A stretch of 64,000 nt of DNA from Mallotus nudiflorus (taxonomy: Eukaryota; Streptophyta; Magnoliopsida; Malpighiales; Euphorbiaceae), in the NCBI GenBank assembly GCA_947683625.1, contig CANTUR010000900.1, forward strand, positions 124,001 to 188,000, in the 5' to 3' direction. The position numbers were made by a program, and so were the translations under genes. The notes under the pieces are model-generated. The model had not been told where the DNA came from. It was given only the letters and a program-made list of their open reading frames with translations, and ran no database searches. Within the stretch, counting starts at the first letter, position 1, and the number at the start of each line of letters is the position of its first letter. This document shows positions 33,194-49,535 of the stretch, piece by piece.

Positions 33194-36100
33194 GGTTTTG
33201 AACGTGTTATCCAATGCTCCAATTGCATTTTTACAGTACTAATTACTTATTCTAGAATTCAAAACTCTTGAATACAATTGACAAGACTGAATGCAAAATT
33301 TGTGCACATTTGCACATCTTTGAACGCAAAACTTAAACTCGTGCAAATTTATTCACAAATGGTTTTGAACATGTTATCCAATGCTCCGATTGCATATTTT
33401 CAATACTAAGTACTTATTTTAGGGTTCTGAACTCATGAATACGATCGATATAATTGGATGCACAAATTGTGCACATGTTTGAGCGCAAGACTTGAACTCG
33501 TGCAAATTTGTGAACAAATGCTTTTGAACATGTTATCCAACGTTGCAATTGCATATTTTCAATAGTAAGTACTTGTTCTAGAATTCTCAACTCATGAACA
33601 CAATCGACATAATTGAATGCACATCTGCACATGTTTGAACGCAAAATGCGACCTCGTGCAAATTTGTGCACAAATGGTTTTGAACATGTTATCCAATGTT
33701 CCAATTGTATATTTTCAATGCTAAGTACTTATTTTAGAGTTCTGAACTCGTGAATACAATTGACATAATTGAATGCACACTTTGTGCACATTCGCACATG
33801 TTTGAACGCTAAACTTGAACTCGTGCAAATTTGTGGACAAATGCTTTCGAATATGTTATCCAATGTTCCAACTGAATATTTGCAACACTAAGTACTTGTT
33901 CTCGAATTCTAATCTCATGAACACAATTGACATAATTGAATGCACGATTTGTCCACATTTGCACATGTTTGAACGCAAAACGTGCAAATTTGTGCACAAA
34001 TGGTTTTGAACATGTTATCCAGTGTTCCAATTGCATATTTACAAATACTAAGTACTTATTCTAGAGTTCTGAACTCATGAATACAATTGACATAATTGAA
34101 TGCAGAATTTGTGCACATTTGCACACATTTGAACGCAAAACGTGCAAATTTGCGAACAAATGCTTTTGAACTTGTTATCCAATGTTGCAATTGCATATTT
34201 CCAGTACTAGGTACTCTTTACAGAATTCTAAACTCATGAATACAATTTGACAGAATCGAATGCACAATTTGTGCACGTTTGCACATGTTTGAACGCAAAA
34301 CGTGAACTCGTGCAAATTTGTGCACAAATGGTTTTGAACATGTTATCCAGTGTTCCAATTGCATATTTACATTACTAAGCACTTGTTTTAGAGTTCTGAA
34401 CTCATGAATACAATTGACATAATTGAATGCACAATTTGTGCACATTTGCGCATCTTTGAACGCAAAACTTGAACTCGTGCAAATCTATGCACAAATGGTT
34501 TTGAACATGTTATACAATGTTCCAATTGCATATTTTCAATACTATGTACTTATTTTAGGATTCTAAACTCATGAATGCAATTGACATAATTGAATGCAGA
34601 ATTTGTACACATTTGCACATGTTTGAACCCAAAACGTGAACTCGTGCAAATTTGTGCAAAAACGGTTTTGAACATGTCATCCAATGCTTCAATCGCATAC
34701 TTAAAAATACTTAGTTCTTATTTTAGAGTTCTGAATTCATGAATACAATTGACGTAATTGAATGCACAATTTGTGCACATTTGCACATGCTTTGAACACA
34801 AAACGTGAACTCGCGCAAATTTGTGCGCAAATGGTTTTGAACATGCTATCCAATGTTCCCAATTGCATATTTACGATACTAATTACTTATTCATGAATTC
34901 TAAACTCATGAAAACAATTGACATAATTGAATGCACAATTTGTGCACATTTTGCACACGTTTGAATGCAAAACGTGAACTCGTGCAAATTTGTGCACAAA
35001 TGGTTTTGAACGTGTTATCCAATGTTCCAAATGCATATTTACAGTAACAATTGCTTATTTTAGGTTTCTGAACCGATGATTACAATTGACATAATTGAAT
35101 GCACAATTTGTGCATATTTGCTCATGTTTAAACGCAAAACGTGAACCCTTGCAAATTTGTGCACAAATGGTATTGAACATGTTATCCAATGTTCCAATGG
35201 CATATTTACAATACAAAGTACTTATTTTAGAGTTCTTATCTCATGAATACAATTGACATGATTGAATGCGCAATTTGTGCACATTTGCACATGTTTGAAC
35301 GCAAAACGTGAACTCGTGCAAATTTGTGAACAAATGCTTTTGAACATGTTATCCAGTGCTGCAATTGTATATTTGAAACACTAGGTACTTATGCTAGAAT
35401 TCTAAACTCATGAATACAATTGACATTATTGAATGCACAATTTGTGCATATTTGCTCATGTTTGAACGCAAAACGTGAACTTGTGCAAATTTAGGCACAA
35501 ATGGTTTTGAACGTGTTATCCAATGCTCCAATTGCATTTTTACAGTACTAATTACTTATTCTAGAATTCAAAACTCTTGAATACAATTGACAAGACTGAA
35601 TGCAAAATTTGTGCACATTTGCACATCTTTGAACGCAAAACTTAAACTCGTGCAAATTTATTCACAAATGGTTTTGAACATGTTATCCAATGCTCCGATT
35701 GCATATTTTCAATACTAAGTACTTATTTTAGGGTTCTGAACTCATGAATACGATCGATATAATTGGATGCACAAATTGTGCACATGTTTGAGCGCAAGAC
35801 TTGAACTCGTGCAAATTTGTGAACAAATGCTTTTGAACATGTTATCCAACGTTGCAATTGCATATTTTCAATAGTAAGTACTTGTTCTAGAATTCTCAAC
35901 TCATGAACACAATCGACATAATTGAATGCACATCTGCACATGTTTGAACGCAAAATGCGACCTCGTGCAAATTTGTGCACAAATGGTTTTGAACATGTTA
36001 TCCAATGTTCCAATTGTATATTTTCAATGCTAAGTACTTATTTTAGAGTTCTGAACTCGTGAATACAATTGACATAATTGAATGCACACTTTGTGCACAT

Positions 36101-39100
36101 TCGCACATGTTTGAACGCTAAACTTGAACTCGTGCAAATTTGTGGACAAATGCTTTCGAATATGTTATCCAATGTTCCAACTGAATATTTGCAATACTAA
36201 GTACTTGTTCTCGAATTCTAATCTCATGAACACAATTGACATAATTGAATGCACGATTTGTCCACATTTGCACATGTTTGAACGCAAAACGTGCAAATTT
36301 GTGCACAAATGGTTTTGAACATGTTATCCAGTGTTCCAATTGCATATTTACAAATACTAAGTACTTATTCTAGAGTTCTGAACTCATGAATACAATTGAC
36401 ATAATTGAATGCAGAATTTGTGCACATTTGCACACATTTGAACGCAAAACGTGCAAATTTGCGAACAAATGCTTTTGAACTTGTTATCCAATGTTGCAAT
36501 TGCATATTTCCAGTACTAGGTACTCTTTACAGAATTCTAAACTCATGAATACAATTTGACAGAATCGAATGCACAATTTGTGCACGTTTGCACATGTTTG
36601 AACGCAAAACGTGAACTCGTGCAAATTTGTGCACAAATGGTTTTGAACATGTTATCCAGTGTTCCAATTGCATATTTACATTACTAAGCACTTGTTTTAG
36701 AGTTCTGAACTCATGAATACAATTGACATAATTGAATGCACAATTTGTGCACATTTGCGCATCTTTGAACGCAAAACTTGAACTCGTGCAAATCTATGCA
36801 CAAATGGTTTTGAACATGTTATACAATGTTCCAATTGCATATTTTCAATACTATGTACTTATTTTAGGATTCTAAACTCATGAATGCAATTGACATAATT
36901 GAATGCAGAATTTGTACACATTTGCACATGTTTGAACCCAAAACGTGAACTCGTGCAAATTTGTGCAAAAACGGTTTTGAACATGTCATCCAATGCTTCA
37001 ATCGCATACTTAAAAATACTTAGTTCTTATTTTAGAGTTCTGAATTCATGAATACAATTGACGTAATTGAATGCACAATTTGTGCACATTTGCACATGCT
37101 TTGAACACAAAACGTGAACTCGCGCAAATTTGTGCGCAAATGGTTTTGAACATGCTATCCAATGTTCCCAATTGCATATTTACGATACTAATTACTTATT
37201 CATGAATTCTAAACTCATGAAAACAATTGACATAATTGAATGCACAATTTGTGCACATTTTGCACACGTTTGAATGCAAAACGTGAACTCGTGCAAATTT
37301 GTGCACAAATGGTTTTGAACGTGTTATCCAATGTTCCAAATGCATATTTACAGTAACAATTGCTTATTTTAGGTTTCTGAACCGATGATTACAATTGACA
37401 TAATTGAATGCACAATTTGTGCATATTTGCTCATGTTTAAACGCAAAACGTGAACCCTTGCAAATTTGTGCACAAATGGTATTGAACATGTTATCCAATG
37501 TTCCAATGGCATATTTACAATACAAAGTACTTATTTTAGAGTTCTTATCTCATGAATACAATTGACATGATTGAATGCGCAATTTGTGCACATTTGCACA
37601 TGTTTGAACGCAAAACGTGAACTCGTGCAAATTTGTGAACAAATGCTTTTGAACATGTTATCCAGTGCTGCAATTGTATATTTGAAACACTAGGTACTTA
37701 TGCTAGAATTCTAAACTCATGAATACAATTGACATTATTGAATGCACAATTTGTGCATATTTGCTCATGTTTGAACGCAAAACGTGAACTTGTGCAAATT
37801 TAGGCACAAATGGTTTTGAACGTGTTATCCAATGCTCCAATTGCATTTTTACAGTACTAATTACTTATTCTAGAATTCAAAACTCTTGAATACAATTGAC
37901 AAGACTGAATGCAAAATTTGTGCACATTTGCACATCTTTGAACGCAAAACTTAAACTCGTGCAAATTTATTCACAAATGGTTTTGAACATGTTATCCAAT
38001 GCTCCGATTGCATATTTTCAATACTAAGTACTTATTTTAGGGTTCTGAACTCATGAATACGATCGATATAATTGGATGCACAAATTGTGCACATGTTTGA
38101 GCGCAAGACTTGAACTCGTGCAAATTTGTGAACAAATGCTTTTGAACATGTTATCCAACGTTGCAATTGCATATTTTCAATAGTAAGTACTTGTTCTAGA
38201 ATTCTCAACTCATGAACACAATCGACATAATTGAATGCACATCTGCACATGTTTGAACGCAAAATGCGACCTCGTGCAAATTTGTGCACAAATGGTTTTG
38301 AACATGTTATCCAATGTTCCAATTGTATATTTTCAATGCTAAGTACTTATTTTAGAGTTCTGAACTCGTGAATACAATTGACATAATTGAATGCACACTT
38401 TGTGCACATTCGCACATGTTTGAACGCTAAACTTGAACTCGTGCAAATTTGTGAACAAATGCTTTCGAATATGTTATCCAATGTTCCAACTGAATATTTG
38501 CAATACTAAGTACTTGTTCTCGAATTCTAATCTCATGAACACAATTGACATAATTGAATGCACGATTTGTCCACATTTGCACATGTTTGAATGCAAAACG
38601 TGCAAATTTGTGCACAAATGGTTTTGAACATGTTATCCAGTGTTCCAATTGCATATTTACAAATACTAAGTACTTATTCTAGAGTTCTGAACTCATGAAT
38701 ACAATTGACATAATTGAATGCAGAATTTGTGCACATTTGCACACATTTGAACGCAAAACGTGCAAATTTGCGAACAAATGCTTTTGAACTTGTTATCCAA
38801 TGTTGCAATTGCATATTTCCAGTACTAGGTACTCTTTACAGAATTCTAAACTCATGAATACAATTTGACAGAATCGAATGCACAATTTGTGCACGTTTGC
38901 ACATGTTTGAACGCAAAACGTGAACTCGTGCAAATTTGTGCACAAATGGTTTTGAACATGTTATCCAGTGTTCCAATTGCATATTTACATTACTAAGCAC
39001 TTGTTTTAGAGTTCTGAACTCATGAATACAATTGACATAATTGAATGCACAATTTGTGCACATTTGCGCATCTTTGAACGCAAAACTTGAACTCGTGCAA

Positions 39101-40299
39101 ATCTATGCACAAATGGTTTTGAACATGTTATACAATGTTCCAATTGCATATTTTCAATACTATGTACTTATTTTAGGATTCTAAACTCATGAATGCAATT
39201 GACATAATTGAATGCAGAATTTGTACACATTTGCACATGTTTGAACCCAAAACGTGAACTCGTGCAAATTTGTGCAAAAACGGTTTTGAACATGTCATCC
39301 AATGCTTCAATCGCATACTTAAAAATACTTAGTTCTTATTTTAGAGTTCTGAATTCATGAATACAATTGACGTAATTGAATGCACAATTTGTGCACATTT
39401 GCACATGCTTTGAACACAAAACGTGAACTCGCGCAACTTTGTGCGCAAATGGTTTTGAACATGCTATCCAATGTTCCCAATTGCATATTTACGATACTAA
39501 TTACTTATTCATGAATTCTAAACTCATGAAAACAATTGACATAATTGAATGCACAATTTGTGCACATTTTGCACACGTTTGAATGCAAAACGTGAACTCG
39601 TGCAAATTTGTGCACAAATGGTTTTGAACGTGTTATCCAATGTTCCAAATGCATATTTACAGTAACAATTGCTTATTTTAGGTTTCTGAACCGATGATTA
39701 CAATTGACATAATTGAATGCACAATTTGTGCATATTTGCTCATGTTTAAACGCAAAACGTGAACCCTTGCAAATTTGTGCACAAATGGTATTGAACATGT
39801 TATCCAATGTTCCAATGGCATATTTACAATACAAAGTACTTATTTTAGAGTTCTTATCTCATGAATACAATTGACATGATTGAATGCGCAATTTGTGCAC
39901 ATTTGCACATGTTTGAACGCAAAACGTGAACTCGTGCAAATTTGTGAACAAATGCTTTTGAACATGTTATCCAGTGCTGCAATTGTATATTTGAAACACT
40001 AGGTACTTATGCTAGAATTCTAAACTCATGAATACAATTGACATTATTGAATGCACAATTTGTGCATATTTGCTCATGTTTGAACGCAAAACGTGAACTT
40101 GTGCAAATTTAGGCACAAATGGTTTTGAACGTGTTATCCAATGCTCCAATTGCATTTTTACAGTACTAATTACTTATTCTAGAATTCAAAACTCTTGAAT
40201 ACAATTGACAAGACTGAATGCAAAATTTGTGCACATTTGCACATCTTTGAACGCAAAACTTAAACTCGTGCAAATTTATTCACAAATGGTTTTGAACAT

Positions 40300-43200
40300 G
40301 TTATCCAATGCTCCGATTGCATATTTTCAATACTAAGTACTTATTTTAGGGTTCTGAACTCATGAATACGATCGATATAATTGGATGCACAAATTGTGCA
40401 CATGTTTGAGCGCAAGACTTGAACTCGTGCAAATTTGTGAACAAATGCTTTTGAACATGTTATCCAACGTTGCAATTGCATATTTTCAATAGTAAGTACT
40501 TGTTCTAGAATTCTCAACTCATGAACACAATCGACATAATTGAATGCACATCTGCACATGTTTGAACGCAAAATGCGACCTCGTGCAAATTTGTGCACAA
40601 ATGGTTTTGAACATGTTATCCAATGTTCCAATTGTATATTTTCAATGCTAAGTACTTATTTTAGAGTTCTGAACTCGTGAATACAATTGACATAATTGAA
40701 TGCACACTTTGTGCACATTCGCACATGTTTGAACGCTAAACTTGAACTCGTGCAAATTTGTGGACAAATGCTTTCGAATATGTTATCCAATGTTCCAACT
40801 GAATATTTGCAATACTAAGTACTTGTTCTCGAATTCTAATCTCATGAACACAATTGACATAATTGAATGCACGATTTGTCCACATTTGCACATGTTTGAA
40901 CGCAAAACGTGCAAATTTGTGCACAAATGGTTTTGAACATGTTATCCAGTGTTCCAATTGCATATTTACAAATACTAAGTACTTATTCTAGAGTTCTGAA
41001 CTCATGAATACAATTGACATAATTGAATGCAGAATTTGTGCACATTTGCACACATTTGAACGCAAAACGTGCAAATTTGCGAACAAATGCTTTTGAACTT
41101 GTTATCCAATGTTGCAATTGCATATTTCCAGTACTAGGTACCCTTTACAGAATTCTAAACTCATGAATACAATTTGACAGAATCGAATGCACAATTTGTG
41201 CACGTTTGCACATGTTTGAACGCAAAACGTGAACTCGTGCAAATTTGTGAACAAATGGTTTTGAACATGTTATCCAGTGTTCCAATTGCATATTTACATT
41301 ACTAAGCACTTGTTTTAGAGTTCTGAACTCATGAATACAATTGACATAATTGAATGCACAATTTGTGCACATTTGCGCATCTTTGAACGCAAAACTTGAA
41401 CTCGTGCAAATCTATGCACAAATGGTTTTGAACATGTTATACAATGTTCCAATTGCATATTTTCAATACTATGTACTTATTTTAGGATTCTAAACTCATG
41501 AATGCAATTGACATAATTGAATGCAGAATTTGTACACATTTGCACATGTTTGAACCCAAAACGTGAACTCGTGCAAATTTGTGCACAAACGGTTTTGAAC
41601 ATGTCATCCAATGCTTCAATCGCATACTTAAAAATACTTAGTTCTTATTTTAGAGTTCTGAATTCATGAGTACAATTGACGTAATTGAATGCACAATTTG
41701 TGCACATTTGCACATGCTTTGAACACAAAACGTGAACTCGTGCAAATTTGTGCGCAAATGGTTTTGAACATGCTATCCAATGTTCCCAATTGCATATTTA
41801 CGATACTAATTACTTATTCATGAATTCTAAACTCATGAAAACAATTGACATAATTGAATGCACAATTTGTGCACATTTTGCACACGTTTGAATGCAAAAC
41901 GTGAACTCGTGCAAATTTGTGCACAAATGGTTTTGAACGTGTTATCCAATGTTCCAAATGCATATTTACAGTAACAATTGCTTATTTTAGGTTTCTGAAC
42001 CGATGATTACAATTGACATAATTGAATGCACAATTTGTGCATATTTGCTCATGTTTAAACGCAAAACGTGAACCCTTGCAAATTTGTGCACAAATGGTAT
42101 TGAACATGTTATCCAATGTTCCAATGGCATATTTACAATACAAAGTACTTATTTTAGAGTTCTTATCTCATGAATACAATTGACATGATTGAATGCGCAA
42201 TTTGTGCACATTTGCACATGTTTGAACGCAAAACGTGAACTCGTGCAAATTTGTGAACAAATGCTTTTGAACATGTTATCCAGTGCTGCAATTGTATATT
42301 TGAAACACTAGGTACTTATGCTAGAATTCTAAACTCATGAATACAATTGACATTATTGAATGCACAATTTGTGCATATTTGCTCATGTTTGAACGCAAAA
42401 CGTGAACTTGTGCAAATTTAGGCACAAATGGTTTTGAACGTGTTATCCAATGCTCCAATTGCATTTTTACAGTACTAATTACTTATTCTAGAATTCAAAA
42501 CTCTTGAATACAATTGACAAGACTGAATGCAAAATTTGTGCACATTTGCACATCTTTGAACGCAAAACTTAAACTCGTGCAAATTTATTCACAAATGGTT
42601 TTGAACATGTTATCCAATGCTCCGATTGCATATTTTCAATACTAAGTACTTATTTTAGGGTTCTGAACTCATGAATACGATCGATATAATTGGATGCACA
42701 AATTGTGCACATGTTTGAGCGCAAGACTTGAACTCGTGCAAATTTGTGAACAAATGCTTTTGAACATGTTATCCAACGTTGCAATTGCATATTTTCAATA
42801 GTAAGTACTTGTTCTAGAATTCTCAACTCATGAACACAATCGACATAATTGAATGCACATCTGCACATGTTTGAACGCAAAATGCGACCTCGTGCAAATT
42901 TGTGCACAAATGGTTTTGAACATGTTATCCAATGTTCCAATTGTATATTTTCAATGCTAAGTACTTATTTTAGAGTTCTGAACTCGTGAATACAATTGAC
43001 ATAATTGAATGCACACTTTGTGCACATTCGCACATGTTTGAACGCTAAACTTGAACTCGTGCAAATTTGTGGACAAATGCTTTCGAATATGTTATCCAAT
43101 GTTCCAACTGAATATTTGCAATACTAAGTACTTGTTCTCGAATTCTAATCTCATGAACACAATTGACATAATTGAATGCACGATTTGTCCACATTTGCAC

Positions 43201-44917
43201 ATGTTTGAACGCAAAACGTGCAAATTTGTGCACAAATGGTTTTGAACATGTTATCCAGTGTTCCAATTGCATATTTACAAATACTAAGTACTTATTCTAG
43301 AGTTCTGAACTCATGAATACAATTGACATAATTGAATGCAGAATTTGTGCACATTTGCACACATTTGAACGCAAAACGTGCAAATTTGCGAACAAATGCT
43401 TTTGAACTTGTTATCCAATGTTGCAATTGCATATTTCCAGTACTAGGTACCCTTTACAGAATTCTAAACTCATGAATACAATTTGACAGAATCGAATGCA
43501 CAATTTGTGCACGTTTGCACATGTTTGAACGCAAAACGTGAACTCGTGCAAATTTGTGAACAAATGGTTTTGAACATGTTATCCAGTGTTCCAATTGCAT
43601 ATTTACATTACTAAGCACTTGTTTTAGAGTTCTGAACTCATGAATACAATTGACATAATTGAATGCACAATTTGTGCACATTTGCGCATCTTTGAACGCA
43701 AAACTTGAACTCGTGCAAATCTATGCACAAATGGTTTTGAACATGTTATACAATGTTCCAATTGCATATTTTCAATACTATGTACTTATTTTAGGATTCT
43801 AAACTCATGAATGCAATTGACATAATTGAATGCAGAATTTGTACACATTTGCACATGTTTGAACCCAAAACGTGAACTCGTGCAAATTTGTGCACAAACG
43901 GTTTTGAACATGTCATCCAATGCTTCAATCGCATACTTAAAAATACTTAGTTCTTATTTTAGAGTTCTGAATTCATGAGTACAATTGACGTAATTGAATG
44001 CACAATTTGTGCACATTTGCACATGCTTTGAACACAAAACGTGAACTCGTGCAAATTTGTGCGCAAATGGTTTTGAACATGCTATCCAATGTTCCCAATT
44101 GCATATTTACGATACTAATTACTTATTCATGAATTCTAAACTCATGAAAACAATTGACATAATTGAATGCACAATTTGTGCACATTTTGCACACGTTTGA
44201 ATGCAAAACGTGAACTCGTGCAAATTTGTGCACAAATGGTTTTGAACGTGTTATCCAATGTTCCAAATGCATATTTACAGTAACAATTGCTTATTTTAGG
44301 TTTCTGAACCGATGATTACAATTGACATAATTGAATGCACAATTTGTGCATATTTGCTCATGTTTAAACGCAAAACGTGAACCCTTGCAAATTTGTGCAC
44401 AAATGGTATTGAACATGTTATCCAATGTTCCAATGGCATATTTACAATACAAAGTACTTATTTTAGAGTTCTTATCTCATGAATACAATTGACATGATTG
44501 AATGCGCAATTTGTGCACATTTGCACATGTTTGAACGCAAAACGTGAACTCGTGCAAATTTGTGAACAAATGCTTTTGAACATGTTATCCAGTGCTGCAA
44601 TTGTATATTTGAAACACTAGGTACTTATGCTAGAATTCTAAACTCATGAATACAATTGACATTATTGAATGCACAATTTGTGCATATTTGCTCATGTTTG
44701 AACGCAAAACGTGAACTTGTGCAAATTTAGGCACAAATGGTTTTGAACGTGTTATCCAATGCTCCAATTGCATTTTTACAGTACTAATTACTTATTCTAG
44801 AATTCAAAACTCTTGAATACAATTGACAAGACTGAATGCAAAATTTGTGCACATTTGCACATCTTTGAACGCAAAACTTAAACTCGTGCAAATTTATTCA
44901 CAAATGGTTTTGAACAT
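40300..44917 (+). repeat. Adjacent HOR pair sharing a private variant
   Basis: The HORs at 40300-42608 and 42609-44917 both read TTTGTGAACAAATGG in m7 (near 41250 and 43559), where every other copy I checked reads TTTGTGCACAAATGG. Both also belong to the GGTACC/CATGAGTAC class. One is probably a recent tandem duplicate of the other. Confidence 0.8.
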
Positions 44918-47900
44918 GTTATCCAATGCTCCGATTGCATATTTTCAATACTAAGTACTTATTTTAGAGTTCTGAACTCATGAATACGATCGATATAATT
45001 GGATGCACAAATTGTGCACATGTTTGAGCGCAAGACTTGAACTCGTGCAAATTTGTGAACAAATGCTTTTGAACATGTTATCCAACGTTGCAATTGCATA
45101 TTTTCAATAGTAAGTACTTGTTCTAGAATTCTCAACTCATGAACACAATCGACATAATTGAATGCACATTTGCACATGTTTGAACGCAAAATGCGACCTC
45201 ATGCAAATTTGTGCACAAATGGTTTTGAACATGTTATCCAATGTTCCAATTGTATATTTTCAATGCTAAGTACTTATTTTAGAGTTCTGAACTCGTGAAT
45301 ACAATTGACATAATTGAATGCACACTTTGTGCACATTCGCACATGTTTGAACGCTAAACTTGAACTCATGCAAATTTGTGGACAAATGCTTTCGAATATG
45401 TTATCCAATGTTCCAATTGAATATTTGCAATACTAAGTACTTGTTCTCGAATTCTAATCTCATGAACACAATTGACATAATTGAATGCACGATTTGTCCA
45501 CATTTGCACATGTTTGAACGCAAAACGTGCAAATTTGTGCACAAATGGTTTTGAACATGTTATCCAGTGTTCCAATTGCATATTTACAAATACTAAGTAC
45601 TTATTCTAGAGTTCTGAACTCATGAATACAATTGACATAATTGAATGCAGAATTTGTGCACATTTGCACACATTTGAACGCAAAACGTGCAAATTTGCGA
45701 ACAAATGCTTTTGAACTTGTTATCCAATGTTGCAATTGCATATTTCCAGTACTAGGTACTCTTTACAGAATTCTAAACTCATGAATACAATTTGACAGAA
45801 TCGAATGCACAATTTGTGCACGTTTGCACATGTTTGAACGCAAAACGTGAACTCGTGCAAATTTGTGCACAAATGGTTTTGAACATGTTATCCAGTGTTC
45901 CAATTGCATATTTACATTACTAAGCACTTGTTTTAGAGTTCTGAACTCATGAATACAATTGACATAATTGAATGCACAATTTGTGCACATTTGCGCATCT
46001 TTGAACGCAAAACTTGAACTCGTGCAAATCTATGCACAAATGGTTTTGAACATGTTATACAATGTTCTAATTGCATATTTTCAATACTATGTACTTATTT
46101 TAGGATTCTAAACTCATGAATGCAATTGACATAATTGAATGCAGAATTTGTACACATTTGCACATGTTTGAACCCAAAACGTGAACTCGTGCAAATTTGT
46201 GCAAAAACGGTTTTGAACATGTCATCCAATGCTTCAATCGCATACTTAAAAATACTTAGTTCTTATTTTAGAGTTCTGAATTCATGAATACAATTGACGT
46301 AATTGAATGCACAATTTGTGCACATTTGCACATGCTTTGAACACAAAACGTGAACTCGCGCAAATTTGTGCGCAAATGGTTTTGAACATGCTATCCAATG
46401 TTCCCAATTGCATATTTACGATACTAATTACTTATTCATGAATTCTAAACTCATGAAAACAATTGACATAATTGAATGCACAATTTGTGCACATTTTGCA
46501 CACGTTTGAATGCAAAACGTGAACTCGTGCAAATTTGTGCACAAATGGTTTTGAACGTGTTATCCAATGTTCCAAATGCATATTTACAGTAACAATTGCT
46601 TATTTTAGGTTTCTGAACCGATGATTACAATTGACATAATTGAATGCACAATTTGTGCATATTTGCTCATGTTTAAACGCAAAACGTGAACCCTTGCAAA
46701 TTTGTGCACAAATGGTATTGAACATGTTATCCAATGTTCCAATGGCATATTTACAATACAAAGTACTTATTTTAGAGTTCTTATCTCATGAATACAATTG
46801 ACATGATTGAATGCGCAATTTGTGCACATTTGCACATGTTTGAACGCAAAACGTGAACTCGTGCAAATTTGTGAACAAATGCTTTTGAACATGTTATCCA
46901 GTGCTGCAATTGTATATTTGAAACACTAGGTACTTATGCTAGAATTCTAAACTCATGAATACAATTGACATTATTGAATGCACAATTTGTGCATATTTGC
47001 TCATGTTTGAACGCAAAACGTGAACTTGTGCAAATTTAGGCACAAATGGTTTTGAACGTGTTATCCAATGCTCCAATTGCATTTTTACAGTACTAATTAC
47101 TTATTCTAGAATTCAAAACTCTTGAATACAATTGACAAGACTGAATGCAAAATTTGTGCACATTTGCACATCTTTGAACGCAAAACTTAAACTCGTGCAA
47201 ATTTATTCACAAATGGTTTTGAACATGTTATCCAATGCTCCGATTGCATATTTTCAATACTAAGTACTTATTTTAGGGTTCTGAACTCATGAATACGATC
47301 GATATAATTGGATGCACAAATTGTGCACATGTTTGAGCGCAAGACTTGAACTCGTGCAAATTTGTGAACAAATGCTTTTGAACATGTTATCCAACGTTGC
47401 AATTGCATATTTTCAATAGTAAGTACTTGTTCTAGAATTCTCAACTCATGAACACAATCGACATAATTGAATGCACATCTGCACATGTTTGAACGCAAAA
47501 TGCGACCTCGTGCAAATTTGTGCACAAATGGTTTTGAACATGTTATCCAATGTTCCAATTGTATATTTTCAATGCTAAGTACTTATTTTAGAGTTCTGAA
47601 CTCGTGAATACAATTGACATAATTGAATGCACACTTTGTGCACATTCGCACATGTTTGAACGCTAAACTTGAACTCGTGCAAATTTGTGGACAAATGCTT
47701 TCGAATATGTTATCCAATGTTCCAACTGAATATTTGCAATACTAAGTACTTGTTCTCGAATTCTAATCTCATGAACACAATTGACATAATTGAATGCACG
47801 ATTTGTCCACATTTGCACATGTTTGAACGCAAAACGTGCAAATTTGTGCACAAATGGTTTTGAACATGTTATCCAGTGTTCCAATTGCATATTTACAAAT

Positions 47901-49535
47901 ACTAAGTACTTATTCTAGAGTTCTGAACTCATGAATACAATTGACATAATTGAATGCAGAATTTGTGCACATTTGCACACATTTGAACGCAAAACGTGCA
48001 AATTTGTGAACAAATGCTTTTGAACTTGTTATCCAATGTTGCAATTGCATATTTCCAGTACTAGGTACCCTTTACAGAATTCTAAACTCATGAATACAAT
48101 TTGACAGAATCGAATGCACAATTTGTGCACGTTTGCACATGTTTGAACGCAAAACGTGAACTCGTGCAAATTTGTGCACAAATGGTTTTGAACATGTTAT
48201 CCAGTGTTCCAATTGCATATTTACATTACTAAGCACTTGTTTTAGAGTTCTGAACTCATGAATACAATTGACATAATTGAATGCACAATTTGTGCACATT
48301 TGCGCATCTTTGAACGCAAAACTTGAACTCGTGCAAATCTATGCACAAATGGTTTTGAACATGTTATACAATGTTCCAATTGCATATTTTCAATACTATG
48401 TACTTATTTTAGGATTCTAAACTCATGAATGCAATTGACATAATTGAATGCAGAATTTGTACACATTTGCACATGTTTGAACCCAAAACGTGAACTCGTG
48501 CAAATTTGTGCACAAACGGTTTTGAACATGTCATCCAATGCTTCAATCGCATACTTAAAAATACTTAGTTCTTATTTTAGAGTTCTGAATTCATGAGTAC
48601 AATTGACGTAATTGAATGCACAATTTGTGCACATTTGCACATGCTTTGAACACAAAACGTGAACTCGTGCAAATTTGTGCGCAAATGGTTTTGAACATGC
48701 TATCCAATGTTCCCAATTGCATATTTACGATACTAATTACTTATTCATGAATTCTAAACTCATGAAAACAATTGACATAATTGAATGCACAATTTGTGCA
48801 CATTTTGCACACGTTTGAATGCAAAACGTGAACTCGTGCAAATTTGTGCACAAATGGTTTTGAACGTGTTATCCAATGTTCCAAATGCATATTTACAGTA
48901 ACAATTGCTTATTTTAGGTTTCTGAACCGATGATTACAATTGACATAATTGAATGCACAATTTGTGCATATTTGCTCATGTTTAAACGCAAAACGTGAAC
49001 CCTTGCAAATTTGTGCACAAATGGTATTGAACATGTTATCCAATGTTCCAATGGCATATTTACAATACAAAGTACTTATTTTAGAGTTCTTATCTCATGA
49101 ATACAATTGACATGATTGAATGCGCAATTTGTGCACATTTGCACATGTTTGAACGCAAAACGTGAACTCGTGCAAATTTGTGAACAAATGCTTTTGAACA
49201 TGTTATCCAGTGCTGCAATTGTATATTTGAAACACTAGGTACTTATGCTAGAATTCTAAACTCATGAATACAATTGACATTATTGAATGCACAATTTGTG
49301 CATATTTGCTCATGTTTGAACGCAAAACGTGAACTTGTGCAAATTTAGGCACAAATGGTTTTGAACGTGTTATCCAATGCTCCAATTGCATTTTTACAGT
49401 ACTAATTACTTATTCTAGAATTCAAAACTCTTGAATACAATTGACAAGACTGAATGCAAAATTTGTGCACATTTGCACATCTTTGAACGCAAAACTTAAA
49501 CTCGTGCAAATTTATTCACAAATGGTTTTGAACAT

